From Micromonospora luteifusca (GTDB lineage Bacteria > Actinomycetota > Actinomycetes > Mycobacteriales > Micromonosporaceae), in assembly GCF_016907275.1 (NCBI RefSeq), contig NZ_JAFBBP010000001.1:5012001-5076000 (forward strand): a stretch of DNA of 64,000 nucleotides. The letters run 5' to 3'. Shown piece after piece: positions 32,798 through 40,961 of this stretch. The position numbers were made by a program, and so were the translations under genes. Position 1 is the stretch's first letter. Each line of letters begins with the position of its first letter. The notes below the pieces were generated by a model. It did no database searches. It worked only from the letters and a program-made list of their open reading frames with translations, and had not been told where the DNA came from.

Positions 32798-34024
32798 TCA
32801 GCTCAGCGTGGCCGCCTTGCGTAACAACACGGAGCGTTCGCGCTGGTTGGCGCAGAGCCGGGCCGCCAGCTCCAGCTCCGCGCGCGCTTCCGGGCGCCGT
32901 CCGAGGCGGGTCAGCAGCTCACCGCGTACGGTCGGGACCAGATGCGAACCGGGGAGCCGGTCCGAGGCGATCAGCTCGTCCACGATGGCCAGGGCTTGCG
33001 CCGGACCCGAGGCCATGGCGACGGCGACGGCCCGGTTGAGCTCGACCACCGGCGAGGGTGCGACCCGGCCGAGTGCCTCGTAGAGCACCACGATCCGGTC
33101 CCAGTCGGTCGCCTCGACCGAGGGTGCCGACGCGTGGGTGGCGGCGATCGCGGCCTGCAGGCCGTAGGGGCCGAGGCCGCAAGCCGATGCCTTGGCCAGC
33201 GCGACCAGCCCGCGGTGGATCGCCGAGAAGTCCCACCGCCGCCGGTCCTGGTCCTCGAGCAGGATCGGCGAGCCGTCCGGGCCGGTCCGGGCCGGGAAGC
33301 GCGCGGCCGTCAGCTCGCACAACGCGAGCAGACCGTGCACCTCCGGCTCGGTTGGTTGCAGCGCGGCCAGTGTGCGGGCCAGGCGGATCGCCTCGTAGGC
33401 GACGTCGGGGCGCAGGAGCCGGTCGCCCGACGTGGCCGTCGACCCCTCGCTAAAGATCACGTAGAGGACGCTGAGCACGCCGCCCAGCCGCTCCCGACGC
33501 TCGGCGGCTGGTGGCAGCTCGAACGGCACTCCGGCCGCGGCGATCGTCTTCTTGCCGCGGGTGATGCGGGCCTGCACGGTCGGCACGGGCACCAGGAACG
33601 CGCGGGCGATCTCCTCGCTGGACAGGCCGCCGACCACGCGCAGGGTCAGCGCCACCCGGGACTCGGGGGAGAGCACCGGGTGGCAGCTGACGAACATCAG
33701 CGCCAACACGTCGTCGTCGATCTTGTCCGGATCGATGTCGTCGTCGACGGCCGACTCGACCGGCAGGTCGGCCGCCAGCAGGGCGTATCTGTCCCGCAGG
33801 GCGGCCCGGCGGCGGATCGCGTCGATCGCCCGCCGACGCGCCGTGGCCATCAGCCACCCGGCCGGATTCGCCGGAGGGGCGAGCGGCCACGACACCAGCG
33901 CCTCGGCAACCGCCTCCTGGGCCGCGTCCTCGGCCAGCCCGAAATCACCGGTGAAGCGGGTCAGCGCGGCCACGATCCGCGCCGACTCGATCCGCCAGAC
34001 GGCCTCGACATCGGCCGTACCCAT
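32798..34024 (-). CDS. ECF sigma factor, ECF42-like (module 2)
   Basis: The 408-residue sigma factor has region 2 (FGLAEDAAQEAVAEALVSWP, NPAGWLMATARRRAIDAI), region 4 (GGLSSEEIARAFLVPVPTVQARITRGKKTI), DUF6596-type VLSVLYVIFSEG and a C-terminal helical-repeat region. It differs from modules 1 and 3 in the linker between regions 2 and 4 (a DDDIDPDKIDDD stretch). The ATG at 34024 is chosen at the fold start. The YCII gene lies 43 bases upstream. Confidence 0.9.
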   Translation of the reverse strand: MGTADVEAVWRIESARIVAALTRFTGDFGLAEDAAQEAVAEALVSWPLAPPANPAGWLMATARRRAIDAIRRRAALRDRYALLAADLPVESAVDDDIDPDKIDDDVLALMFVSCHPVLSPESRVALTLRVVGGLSSEEIARAFLVPVPTVQARITRGKKTIAAAGVPFELPPAAERRERLGGVLSVLYVIFSEGSTATSGDRLLRPDVAYEAIRLARTLAALQPTEPEVHGLLALCELTAARFPARTGPDGSPILLEDQDRRRWDFSAIHRGLVALAKASACGLGPYGLQAAIAATHASAPSVEATDWDRIVVLYEALGRVAPSPVVELNRAVAVAMASGPAQALAIVDELIASDRLPGSHLVPTVRGELLTRLGRRPEARAELELAARLCANQRERSVLLRKAATLS

Positions 34025-34067
34025 CAGATCTGGCCGTTGCTCTCGCGGCCGGCCCAGGCCGTGGCGG

Positions 34068-34439
34068 TCACTCGCCGACCTGCGGGACCTCGTCGCTTCC
34101 GGGCACCCGCCGGACCTCAATCTTGGACCCGGCGGCCGCCGGGACCCGCTTGGCCCACTCGACCGCCTCCTCTTTCGAGGCGACGTCGAGCAGGAAGAAG
34201 CCCCCGAACAGCTCCTTGGTCTCGCCGTAGGGCCCGTCCGTGACCACCGGGGTCTCGCCGCTGAAGTCGACCACGACGCCCTGGCCCGGGTCGTCCAGCC
34301 CTTCTGCCGCGAGGAGAACGCCAGCCTTGACCATCTCCTCGATGAACTGGTGGGTCGTGGCCATCATCTCGTCGATGTTGGCCATCATGGTCGCGTTCGA
34401 CTCGTCGGTGCCACGCATGATCAGCAGGTACTTCGGCAT
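34068..34439 (-). CDS. YCII/DGPF family protein (module 2)
   Basis: A 123-residue protein: MPKYLLIMRGTDES, VVTDGPYGETKELFGGFFLLDV (DGP motif) and EVRRVPGSDEVP at the end. Standard partner of the sigma factor downstream. The module 2 promoter lies 49 bases upstream. Confidence 0.88.
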   Translation of the reverse strand: MPKYLLIMRGTDESNATMMANIDEMMATTHQFIEEMVKAGVLLAAEGLDDPGQGVVVDFSGETPVVTDGPYGETKELFGGFFLLDVASKEEAVEWAKRVPAAAGSKIEVRRVPGSDEVPQVGE

Positions 34440-34487
34440 CGCGTTCTCCTCGTTCGGCGGGGCCGCCTCTCGGCTCTCGCACCCTCA

Positions 34488-34515
34488 TGTCGAACGAGTG
34501 GCCGGCAGATCGACA
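34488..34515 (-). promoter_or_regulatory. ECF42-type promoter of module 2
   Basis: On the minus strand TGTCGA (34515-34510), 16 bases, then TCGACA (34493-34488), 49 bases upstream of the YCII ATG. Same spacing as modules 1 and 3. Confidence 0.65.
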
Positions 34516-34731
34516 CGGCTCCGGAGAAATCTCTCGCGGCGACGCAGCCGATCCCTCCGACTCTCGTTCCGCCCCGTCAGGGCGGTCCCGGAGTGATGTC
34601 TGACGAGGACGCCCTGCTGACCAGGAAGCCTATCTTCGCGCCACCGGGTCTGAGGAGAGAGCGACGGCAATCTTTGGCGGCGCTCTCGCGTGCTTACGCC
34701 ACCGCGACAATCCTCCCGGTTGAATGGGGGC

Positions 34732-35436
34732 ATGAACCACCGCACAGCCCTGTCCGCACCGATCCGCCGCACGCGCCGGGTCCTGCTCCTGAGCCTGGCG
34801 ATCATCGGTGTCGCGAGCGTCCTGTTCGTCGTACGGCGACCGCTTCTGATGTCCGCGCCGACGTGCCTGGCCGGGCGGTGGCACGGCTGCTACGACACGG
34901 AGAACGGTGTGCTGCTCATGATGCTTGTGGGCCTGCCGTTGGCCGCACTGGTCGTGTGGGCGCTGGCACGTTTTCGGCGTGTCACCGGTGGTACGACGGC
35001 GTGGCGGATGTCGCTGGCCGAGGTGGGCATGGTGTACGGGACGGTACCGCTCGTATGGATCACCCTGATGCCGGGACCGGGGGCCGGCACCGTCCCAGGT
35101 CGGGTGAGCCTGATCCCGCTCCGGGACCTGCTCACGATGGGGCCGGTCGGGATCGGCGGCAATCTGCTGATCTTCGCGGCGCTGGGGTTCTTCGCCCCGA
35201 TGCGGTTCGCGGTGTTGGCTTCCGTGCCGCGGATCCTGGCGCTCGGGGCGGGCTGCTCCGCCCTGGTCGAAATCGCACAGTACGTACTGCGGTTGGACCG
35301 GGTGTCCTCCATCGACGACGTGCTGGTCAACGCCACCGGCGCCGTGCTGGCCGGGCTCGCGTCGCGCCGCTGGTGGCGTACCCCGGCGGAGGCACCGTCG
35401 GACCGGCCGCGTCCCACACCGGTCTGGGCGGACTGA
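34732..35436 (+). CDS. VanZ-like membrane protein
   Basis: A 234-residue protein with about five membrane helices and the VanZ features RVSLIPLRDLL, GNLLIFAALGFFAPMRF and LVEIAQYVL...SSIDDVLVNATGAVLG-type ending (here SIDDVLVNATGAVLAG). VanZ relatives are membrane proteins, some linked to glycopeptide tolerance, most of unknown role. ATG at 34732 with a G-rich stretch upstream. Confidence 0.85.
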   Translation: MNHRTALSAPIRRTRRVLLLSLAIIGVASVLFVVRRPLLMSAPTCLAGRWHGCYDTENGVLLMMLVGLPLAALVVWALARFRRVTGGTTAWRMSLAEVGMVYGTVPLVWITLMPGPGAGTVPGRVSLIPLRDLLTMGPVGIGGNLLIFAALGFFAPMRFAVLASVPRILALGAGCSALVEIAQYVLRLDRVSSIDDVLVNATGAVLAGLASRRWWRTPAEAPSDRPRPTPVWAD

Positions 35437-35487
35437 GCCGCTGGGCACCCTCATCCGCCTCGAACGGGGCTGGCTCGAATCTGTCCG

Positions 35488-36732
35488 TCAGCCGGCGAGT
35501 TGTTCGCGGCGGCGGGTGAGGTAGGCCCGCTCGGCGGGGTTACCGGTAAGACCGATGGCCCGGTCGTACGCCGCCCGCGACTCGCCGCCCCGCCCGAGCC
35601 GCCGCAGCAGGTCGGCGCGTGTGGCGTGGAAGGCGTGATAGCCGTCAAGGACCTCGGCGAGCTGGTCGATCTCGGCGAGCCCGGCCCCGGGGCCGTCGAC
35701 CTCGGCGACCGCGACCGCCCGGTTGAGCCGCACGATCGGCGAGGGGTCGAGCAGCACCAGGCGGCCGTAGAGGGCGACGATCGTGGACCAGTCGGTGGCT
35801 CGGACGGATGGGGCTTCCATGTGGACCGCGTTGATCGCGGCCTGCAGCTGGTAGCGCCCGGGTGGGTCACCGCCGGCCGCCACCGCCTCGACCCGCTCGC
35901 GAATCAAGGCGTTGCCCTCCGCGATGAGGGCGCGGTCCCACGCGCCGCGGTCCTGCTGGTCGAGGGTCACCAGCTCCCCGGTGCGGGAAACCCGCGCCTC
36001 CCGCCGGGCGTCGGTGAGGAGCATCAGGGCAAGCAGGCCGGCCACCTCTCCGTCGTCCGGGAGGAGAGTTCGGAGCAGGCGGCCGAGGCGGATCGCCTCG
36101 TCGGTGAGGTCGACGCGTACCGGGTCGTCCCCCTCGCTGGCGAGGTAACCCTCGTTGAAGACGAGGTAGACGACCGCGAGCACGCCGGTGAGGCGCTCGC
36201 GGATGTCGGCGGCCCAGGGCACCCGGTAGGGAATGTGTGCCGCCTTGATCTTTGCCTTGGCGCGGGTGATCCGCCGCGCCATCGTGGTCTCCTGCACCAG
36301 AAAGGCACGGGCAATCTCGGGGACGGTGAGACCGCCGAGCAGACGCAGGGTGAGCGCCACCCGGGCCTCCAACGCGAGCGCCGGGTGGCAGCAGGTGAAG
36401 ACCAGTCTGAGCCGGTCGTCCTCGACCGGGCCGGTCGGCTCGGGAGGGGTGTCGTCGTACACGATCCGGGCCGCCTGGTGCTTGGCGTCCTGCTGCGACT
36501 CCCGACGGAGCCGATCGATCGCCTTGCGAGTGGCGGTGGTCGCGAGCCAACCGCCGGGATTGGGAGGTACGCCCTCGCGCGGCCACCGCTCTGCGGCCAC
36601 TAGGAACGCCTCGGCTGTCGCGTCCTCGGCGACGCCGAGGTCGCCGAAACGGCGCGTGAGGCTGGCGACCACCCGCGCCCACTCCTCGTGGTGGACACGG
36701 GTGATCGCCTGCTCGACAGTGGGACCGGTCAC
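35488..36732 (-). CDS. ECF sigma factor, ECF42-like (module 3)
   Basis: The 414-residue sigma factor is closest to the module 1 protein: RRFGDLGVAEDATAEAFLVAAERWP, VPPNPGGWLATTATRKAIDRL, RLVFTCCHPALALEARVALT, GGLTVPEIARAFLVQETTMARR and VLAVVYLVFNEGYL. The GTG start overlaps the end of a YCII remnant (GTGA), not a complete YCII gene. The resemblance to module 1 suggests duplication followed by divergence. Confidence 0.92.
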   Translation of the reverse strand: MTGPTVEQAITRVHHEEWARVVASLTRRFGDLGVAEDATAEAFLVAAERWPREGVPPNPGGWLATTATRKAIDRLRRESQQDAKHQAARIVYDDTPPEPTGPVEDDRLRLVFTCCHPALALEARVALTLRLLGGLTVPEIARAFLVQETTMARRITRAKAKIKAAHIPYRVPWAADIRERLTGVLAVVYLVFNEGYLASEGDDPVRVDLTDEAIRLGRLLRTLLPDDGEVAGLLALMLLTDARREARVSRTGELVTLDQQDRGAWDRALIAEGNALIRERVEAVAAGGDPPGRYQLQAAINAVHMEAPSVRATDWSTIVALYGRLVLLDPSPIVRLNRAVAVAEVDGPGAGLAEIDQLAEVLDGYHAFHATRADLLRRLGRGGESRAAYDRAIGLTGNPAERAYLTRRREQLAG

Positions 36733-36899
36733 GGATTCAGCAGCGCTCCGATGGTCTTCCCGGTGCGGAAGGGGGGTACCTCGACCGTGCGGCGGCACGC
36801 CTTCGACCCCTCCACGGCGAGCGCCAGGGCCACGTCGAGGTCGGCCGCCTCGATGACCCAGAAGGCCCCCTGGGCACCGTGCTCACTTGTCCCCAGCAC
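36729..36899 (-). pseudogene. Truncated YCII/DGPF gene remnant (module 3)
   Basis: A 56-codon frame carries only the C-terminal part of a YCII protein: GAFWVIEAADLDVALALAVEGSKACRRTVEVPPF. The N-terminal half, including the DGPF strand, is missing. A possible GTG start overlaps the end of the complete YCII gene upstream. The stop overlaps the sigma start, so the fragment may be kept for translational coupling. Confidence 0.6.
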
Positions 36900-37263
36900 C
36901 GCCACGCGCGGGCTCCCCGGGGCCGCGGAACCGGTGCACCTCCTGCGGCCAGTCGAGCGCCGTCGCGAGCCTGCCGGCCCAGTATCGCGCCGCCTCGTCG
37001 TCGGGGACGTCCACCGCGGCGAAGCCGCCGAGGTGCTCCTTCGTCTCGACGTACGGGCCGTCGGTGAATACGGGCTTGCCGTCGACCGCCTCGACACTGC
37101 ACACCGCGGTGGACCGGTCGAGCCCACCGTTGCTGAAGATCAGAACACCGGCGGCCCGCATCTCCTCGACCACGGCACGGGCAGCCGTGCCCTTCTCGCG
37201 TATCTCCTCCGCCGTGTGGTGAGGCACCCACTCATCGTTGAAGGTGATCAGGTACTCCGTCAT
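36883..37263 (-). CDS. YCII/DGPF family protein (module 3)
   Basis: The 126-residue protein has MTEYLITFNDEWVPHHTAEEI, FTDGPYVETKEHLGGFAAVDV and a C-terminal RFRGPGEP tail. It is complete. Module 3 thus originally had two YCII genes, of which the second is now a fragment. A module-type promoter lies 77 bases upstream. Confidence 0.87.
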   Translation of the reverse strand: MTEYLITFNDEWVPHHTAEEIREKGTAARAVVEEMRAAGVLIFSNGGLDRSTAVCSVEAVDGKPVFTDGPYVETKEHLGGFAAVDVPDDEAARYWAGRLATALDWPQEVHRFRGPGEPARGGAGDK

Positions 37264-37339
37264 GGTCGTCTCCCCTCAGCCCCCGGACGAGGACCGTCTG
37301 TTCGTGCGCGGCGGCCCGGCCGACCGCCGCACACCAGTT

Positions 37340-37367
37340 CCACGAACGGTTGCGCCTCGATACGACA
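37340..37367 (-). promoter_or_regulatory. ECF42-type promoter of module 3
   Basis: On the minus strand TGTCGT (37367-37362), 16 bases, then TCGTGG (37345-37340), 77 bases upstream of the YCII ATG. Confidence 0.55.
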
Positions 37368-37464
37368 CCATCCCGGAAACTTCTTTTCAAGGCAGCCACG
37401 AAGCGGGTGGAACAGTGGCGGTCGGCCTCCGCATACCGTTGCCAAGGCTCAGTAGCATCTCGGC

Positions 37465-38265
37465 GTGGACGCGAATGACACCAGACCGCAGTTGATTGCG
37501 AACCGCTTCGCGGATGCGGTCGGACCCAGTGCGGGCGGTCCAGCCCGCGACCATTGCGGCTGCGTCGACTACTCGACGGAGACCCGGCCGAGCAGCGTCG
37601 CGTTCCACGCCGACCGCCAGGACACCGAGGCGGCCGGCTGGCGGCATCTGCTGGCGCTGATCGACGAGGCCGCAGCGGACGGGCGGTCGGAGTTCAAGCC
37701 GTTCGTCGAACTGAGCGCTCCCGAGCGGCGGCAGATCGTCACGCTGCCGGCGACGATCGCAAAGCTGACCGCTGTCAAACACCTGGTGCTCTACGGCACG
37801 AACCTGGTTCGTATCCCGCCCGAGATCGGGGCGATGACCAGTCTGGAGATCTTCGAGCCGTACACCTCCTGCCGGCTGCACTGGTACCCGTACGAGTTGA
37901 CCAGATGCACGAAGCTCGTCGACAGCACGGTGAGCACCCGCGCCCTCTACGGGAACTTCAAGTTCCGGCCGCCGTTTCCGACGCTGCGGGCGCTGACCCC
38001 CTCGACCGAGGCCGACTTCACCGCACTCGACCCGGGCACGTGGGGCTGCGAAACGGCGCGCGCCTGCAGCATCTGTGCTGGCCCACTCGACGGTGAGCTG
38101 CGCCAGGTCTGGATCTCTGGCCTGGTCGCCACCGACGTGCTGCCGCTGTTGGTGAACGCATGTTCCGCGGCGTGCGTGGCGGCGCTGCCACAGCCGCATC
38201 CCGGTTACCACCCGACGCCGCACACCGGCGGCCCACACATCCTCCAGCCACCCACGAGGCGTTGA
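37465..38265 (+). CDS. Leucine-rich-repeat-like protein
   Basis: A 266-residue protein whose middle (about 85-130) follows a leucine-rich-repeat pattern: IVTLPATIAKLTAVKHLVLYGTNLVRIPPEIGAMTSLEIF. The C-terminal part contains a CxxC pair (ARACSICAGPL) and a later CSAAC, a possible zinc site. It starts with GTG. Function unknown; such proteins are often protein-binding. Confidence 0.75.
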   Translation: MDANDTRPQLIANRFADAVGPSAGGPARDHCGCVDYSTETRPSSVAFHADRQDTEAAGWRHLLALIDEAAADGRSEFKPFVELSAPERRQIVTLPATIAKLTAVKHLVLYGTNLVRIPPEIGAMTSLEIFEPYTSCRLHWYPYELTRCTKLVDSTVSTRALYGNFKFRPPFPTLRALTPSTEADFTALDPGTWGCETARACSICAGPLDGELRQVWISGLVATDVLPLLVNACSAACVAALPQPHPGYHPTPHTGGPHILQPPTRR

Positions 38266-38342
38266 GACGCCAACTCCACCCCTGTACTCGCTGTCGTGCC
38301 TGGTCGGCCGCCCTGGGCGCGAGGCGCCGAAGGAGTGGACCT

Positions 38343-39062
38343 TCAGCGCTGCGCGTCGAGGTCACGCAGCGCGAAGCGGAGGTGCTCCCACTCTTCGTCG
38401 AAGATCACGTGAAGGCAGCTCAGGACGGATTGTTGGTGTGCGGGTGACCACGCGCTTGGCCGGGATTCGGCGAGCAGGTCCGGCGTGACGGTGGACAGGA
38501 AATCCCGCATCATCGCCTGGTGCTCGGCACGCACCTGACGTACCGCCGCGAAAGTTGGCTGCTCGGTGGCCAAGATCGACATGTCGTAACCGTCGGTCTC
38601 ATACTCGGCGTTTGGTTGGCCGAGCGGGTGGAAAGGCTGTGGCAGGCGCAGGATCGCCTTGCCGAGCCAGGTGTCGGTGGCGAACACAAGGTGGCGCAGC
38701 GTCTGCGCGAACGACCACTCACCGTCAATCGAAACGTCGGCGGTGCCCTCGGGCATGGACAGGACCCGGTCGACTGCGGCCGCCCAGGCCCGTTCGAGCG
38801 CCGCCCACGCCGTGCGCAACCCCTCCGGGTCCTTGGCCTGCCTCAGTTCGCGTCCGGGGAACCGCCGGTTGAGCTCGGTCTCGACGAGCGGCGCGACGTC
38901 GACACCGTTGACCAGGAGAGCACCCTCGGCCAGCCACGGTGCGTCGATGTCCAGCCCGTTCACATCGACGCCACGCATCACCGCGCCGGCCAGCGTCGAC
39001 CTGTTGAACCGTGCACCCCTCAGGTCCTTGTCGACAAACGTGGCTATCTTGTCCTGGGTCAT
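38343..39062 (-). CDS. DinB-like four-helix protein with pentapeptide-like N-terminus
   Basis: A 239-residue protein. Residues 13-45 (DLRGARFNRSTLAGAVMRGVDVNG) look like a few pentapeptide repeats. The rest is a DinB/YfiT-like metal-binding four-helix bundle: SFAQTLRHLVFATDTWLG with the His ligand, and later His in LSCLHVIFDEEWEHLRFA. Members act as thiol-dependent transferases or are uncharacterised. A TGTCGG...TCGCCG pair lies just upstream with 15-base spacing, close to but not equal to the module promoters. Confidence 0.82.
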   Translation of the reverse strand: MTQDKIATFVDKDLRGARFNRSTLAGAVMRGVDVNGLDIDAPWLAEGALLVNGVDVAPLVETELNRRFPGRELRQAKDPEGLRTAWAALERAWAAAVDRVLSMPEGTADVSIDGEWSFAQTLRHLVFATDTWLGKAILRLPQPFHPLGQPNAEYETDGYDMSILATEQPTFAAVRQVRAEHQAMMRDFLSTVTPDLLAESRPSAWSPAHQQSVLSCLHVIFDEEWEHLRFALRDLDAQR

Positions 39063-39137
39063 GGCGTACTCCCATCCCTTCGCCGAATGCGGCGATGCTA
39101 GCGCTCACGTCCGACAGCTCCGAGCAGGCGCAGCCGG

Positions 39138-40247
39138 TCAGGAGAGCGGAGAAATGCTTCGATCTTCGCTGCCAGAACCGCCGAGGGGCGCGGCCGTGGA
39201 CGAGCCGGATGGCTCACGACGAGATGGTGCGTCTGCCGTCTGCTCCTGACGTGGCCGGGTGGTGAGGGCGTAGCCGGTCGTCGTGACGCCCAGCGACACC
39301 CCCCAGCCGAGGAACACCAGCAGCGTGGCGGTTACCGCCCACCCGTCCCCGACGTCCGACCAGCGCAGGTCACCGGCGTGTAGTTGGCCGACGAACACCG
39401 CGAAGCTCAGCACGCCGTAGGTGACCAGCGCGAGTGCCACCACCCCGGCCGGAATCACCGCCAGCAGCCGCGGAACCTGTCGACCGCGCAGTCCCGGCAC
39501 CCAGCGCGGAAACTGCTGCCCCCATCGCTGTACCAGACCGAGAACGAGCAGACCGGCCAGCGGTGGGATGAGCGTGATCGCCACGCCCGTCTGCGTCGAG
39601 AGGTCGCGGTGGATGTCGTTCAGTTCCGACTCGGAGATACCGAAGGGCACGCCGAGCACCCAGAGCCCATGCGGTACGGCCCAGCCGACCACCGGCAGCG
39701 CGACGGCCACGTACGCCCAGAGGCGCGTCCACCGTGGCACCGGCTGAAAGCCGGGAGTCACCGGTCCGCGCCGGGGACCGGTCGCGTTCGCGAGCCCGGC
39801 GAACAGGACACCACCGATCACCAGCGCGAGCCGGGCGCCGAGGTCACGCCAGTCCGAGGGACGCCCCGCCAACGCCGCAGGGATCTCGAAGAGCAGGTGT
39901 AGCGGGAACGCGACGAGCAGGAGCAGTGCGGCCGCCATCCAGCTGGCCGTGGCCGCGGAGCGGCCGGAGAACCGGACCGCGCATCCGACGACCACCGTGA
40001 GGGCGACGCCGATTCCCACCGCTCCCCACCCCGACGAGAACGGCAGCGCCTCGACGCGGTCGGCGCCGCATCCCCCCGCCGGATCGCCCAGATCAGTGCG
40101 GTCGCAGGCGGTGTACCCCCACCGGCCACCGGCGATCCAGAACAGACGCAGCGCCACCTCACCGACGAGGAAGACGACGCACGCCGCAGCCCATGATCTG
40201 GCCCGGTCGGCCGACGATCCGTGCCAAGAAGCGGAACGGTCTGACAT
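39138..40247 (-). CDS. Multi-pass membrane protein, unknown
   Basis: A 369-residue protein with about eight to nine hydrophobic segments and no transporter signature. It carries an extracellular Cys-containing loop, WGYTACDRTDLGDPAGGCGADR (positions about 44-65), that could form a disulphide. The hydrophilic C-terminal 40 residues are Ser/Arg-rich. No family assigned. The ATG at 40247 follows a GGGGGGAGCGA run. Confidence 0.7.
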   Translation of the reverse strand: MSDRSASWHGSSADRARSWAAACVVFLVGEVALRLFWIAGGRWGYTACDRTDLGDPAGGCGADRVEALPFSSGWGAVGIGVALTVVVGCAVRFSGRSAATASWMAAALLLLVAFPLHLLFEIPAALAGRPSDWRDLGARLALVIGGVLFAGLANATGPRRGPVTPGFQPVPRWTRLWAYVAVALPVVGWAVPHGLWVLGVPFGISESELNDIHRDLSTQTGVAITLIPPLAGLLVLGLVQRWGQQFPRWVPGLRGRQVPRLLAVIPAGVVALALVTYGVLSFAVFVGQLHAGDLRWSDVGDGWAVTATLLVFLGWGVSLGVTTTGYALTTRPRQEQTADAPSRREPSGSSTAAPLGGSGSEDRSISPLS

Positions 40248-40508
40248 GTCGCTCCCCCCAGGTGCAGTGCCATGTCGGTGCACCGGACTCCCAGCCGTAC
40301 CGAGGCAGGCCCTAGGGGCCACACCGACGCTCACGAGCCAATGATCTGCGGCGATGGGCAGCTCAACCTCCCCGGCAGAGGGGACTGTGCTCCCTCTACC
40401 GGTGGTCAGTGGTCCGGTACCCCACTTCTCGGACGGCCAGCACGCATGCGGGGATCGGCACGGGGCCTGTGATGTTCACCGATACGGCTCCTGCGCGGAC
40501 CCCAGCGG

Positions 40509-40919
40509 ATGGCCGAGACTGTAGCGATGTCGCCAGATGTCGAAGGTGCGCCGCGCAGGCAGGTCGCCACCACAGCTCTGCTCATCGTTGCTGGCGTGCT
40601 CGTCCTCTTCGTCCCCGCCGGTGGCGAGGGCCGCGTTCTCCTGCCCGTCAGCGAGGGTCACGGACTGTCCGCCGTGGACGCGGTCGGCGCGGCGCTACTG
40701 GCGGTGGGCGCGACCTGGCTGGAAGTGCTCGTGGTACGACGACTGCCGCACCTCGCCCTGCCCCCACGGGCGTTGTTCGCACTCGGTCTACTGGCCGGCC
40801 TCGGCGTGGGACTCCTGATCGCTTCGGTCTTCTCGGGATTCTTCTGGTGGTGGGCCGTCGGCGCTGCCGCGATCGGCGTTGCCGTCCTCGTCCTCGTGCC
40901 TCTCACGGCACGCCGCTGA
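40509..40919 (+). CDS. Small membrane protein
   Basis: A 136-residue protein with four hydrophobic helices (about 20-37, 57-73, 85-108, 111-132) and an Arg-rich end; no family recognised. It is convergent with the esterase gene, with a strong hairpin between them. Confidence 0.6.
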   Translation: MAETVAMSPDVEGAPRRQVATTALLIVAGVLVLFVPAGGEGRVLLPVSEGHGLSAVDAVGAALLAVGATWLEVLVVRRLPHLALPPRALFALGLLAGLGVGLLIASVFSGFFWWWAVGAAAIGVAVLVLVPLTARR

Positions 40920-40948
40920 GGGGCCCGGAGCCAGTGGCTCCGGGCCCC
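40920..40948. terminator. Bidirectional terminator hairpin
   Basis: Perfect 13-base arms GGGGCCCGGAGCC / GGCTCCGGGCCCC with a 3-base loop lie between the convergent membrane-protein and esterase genes. Confidence 0.8.
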
Positions 40949-40961
40949 GGTTCTGCCTCGC

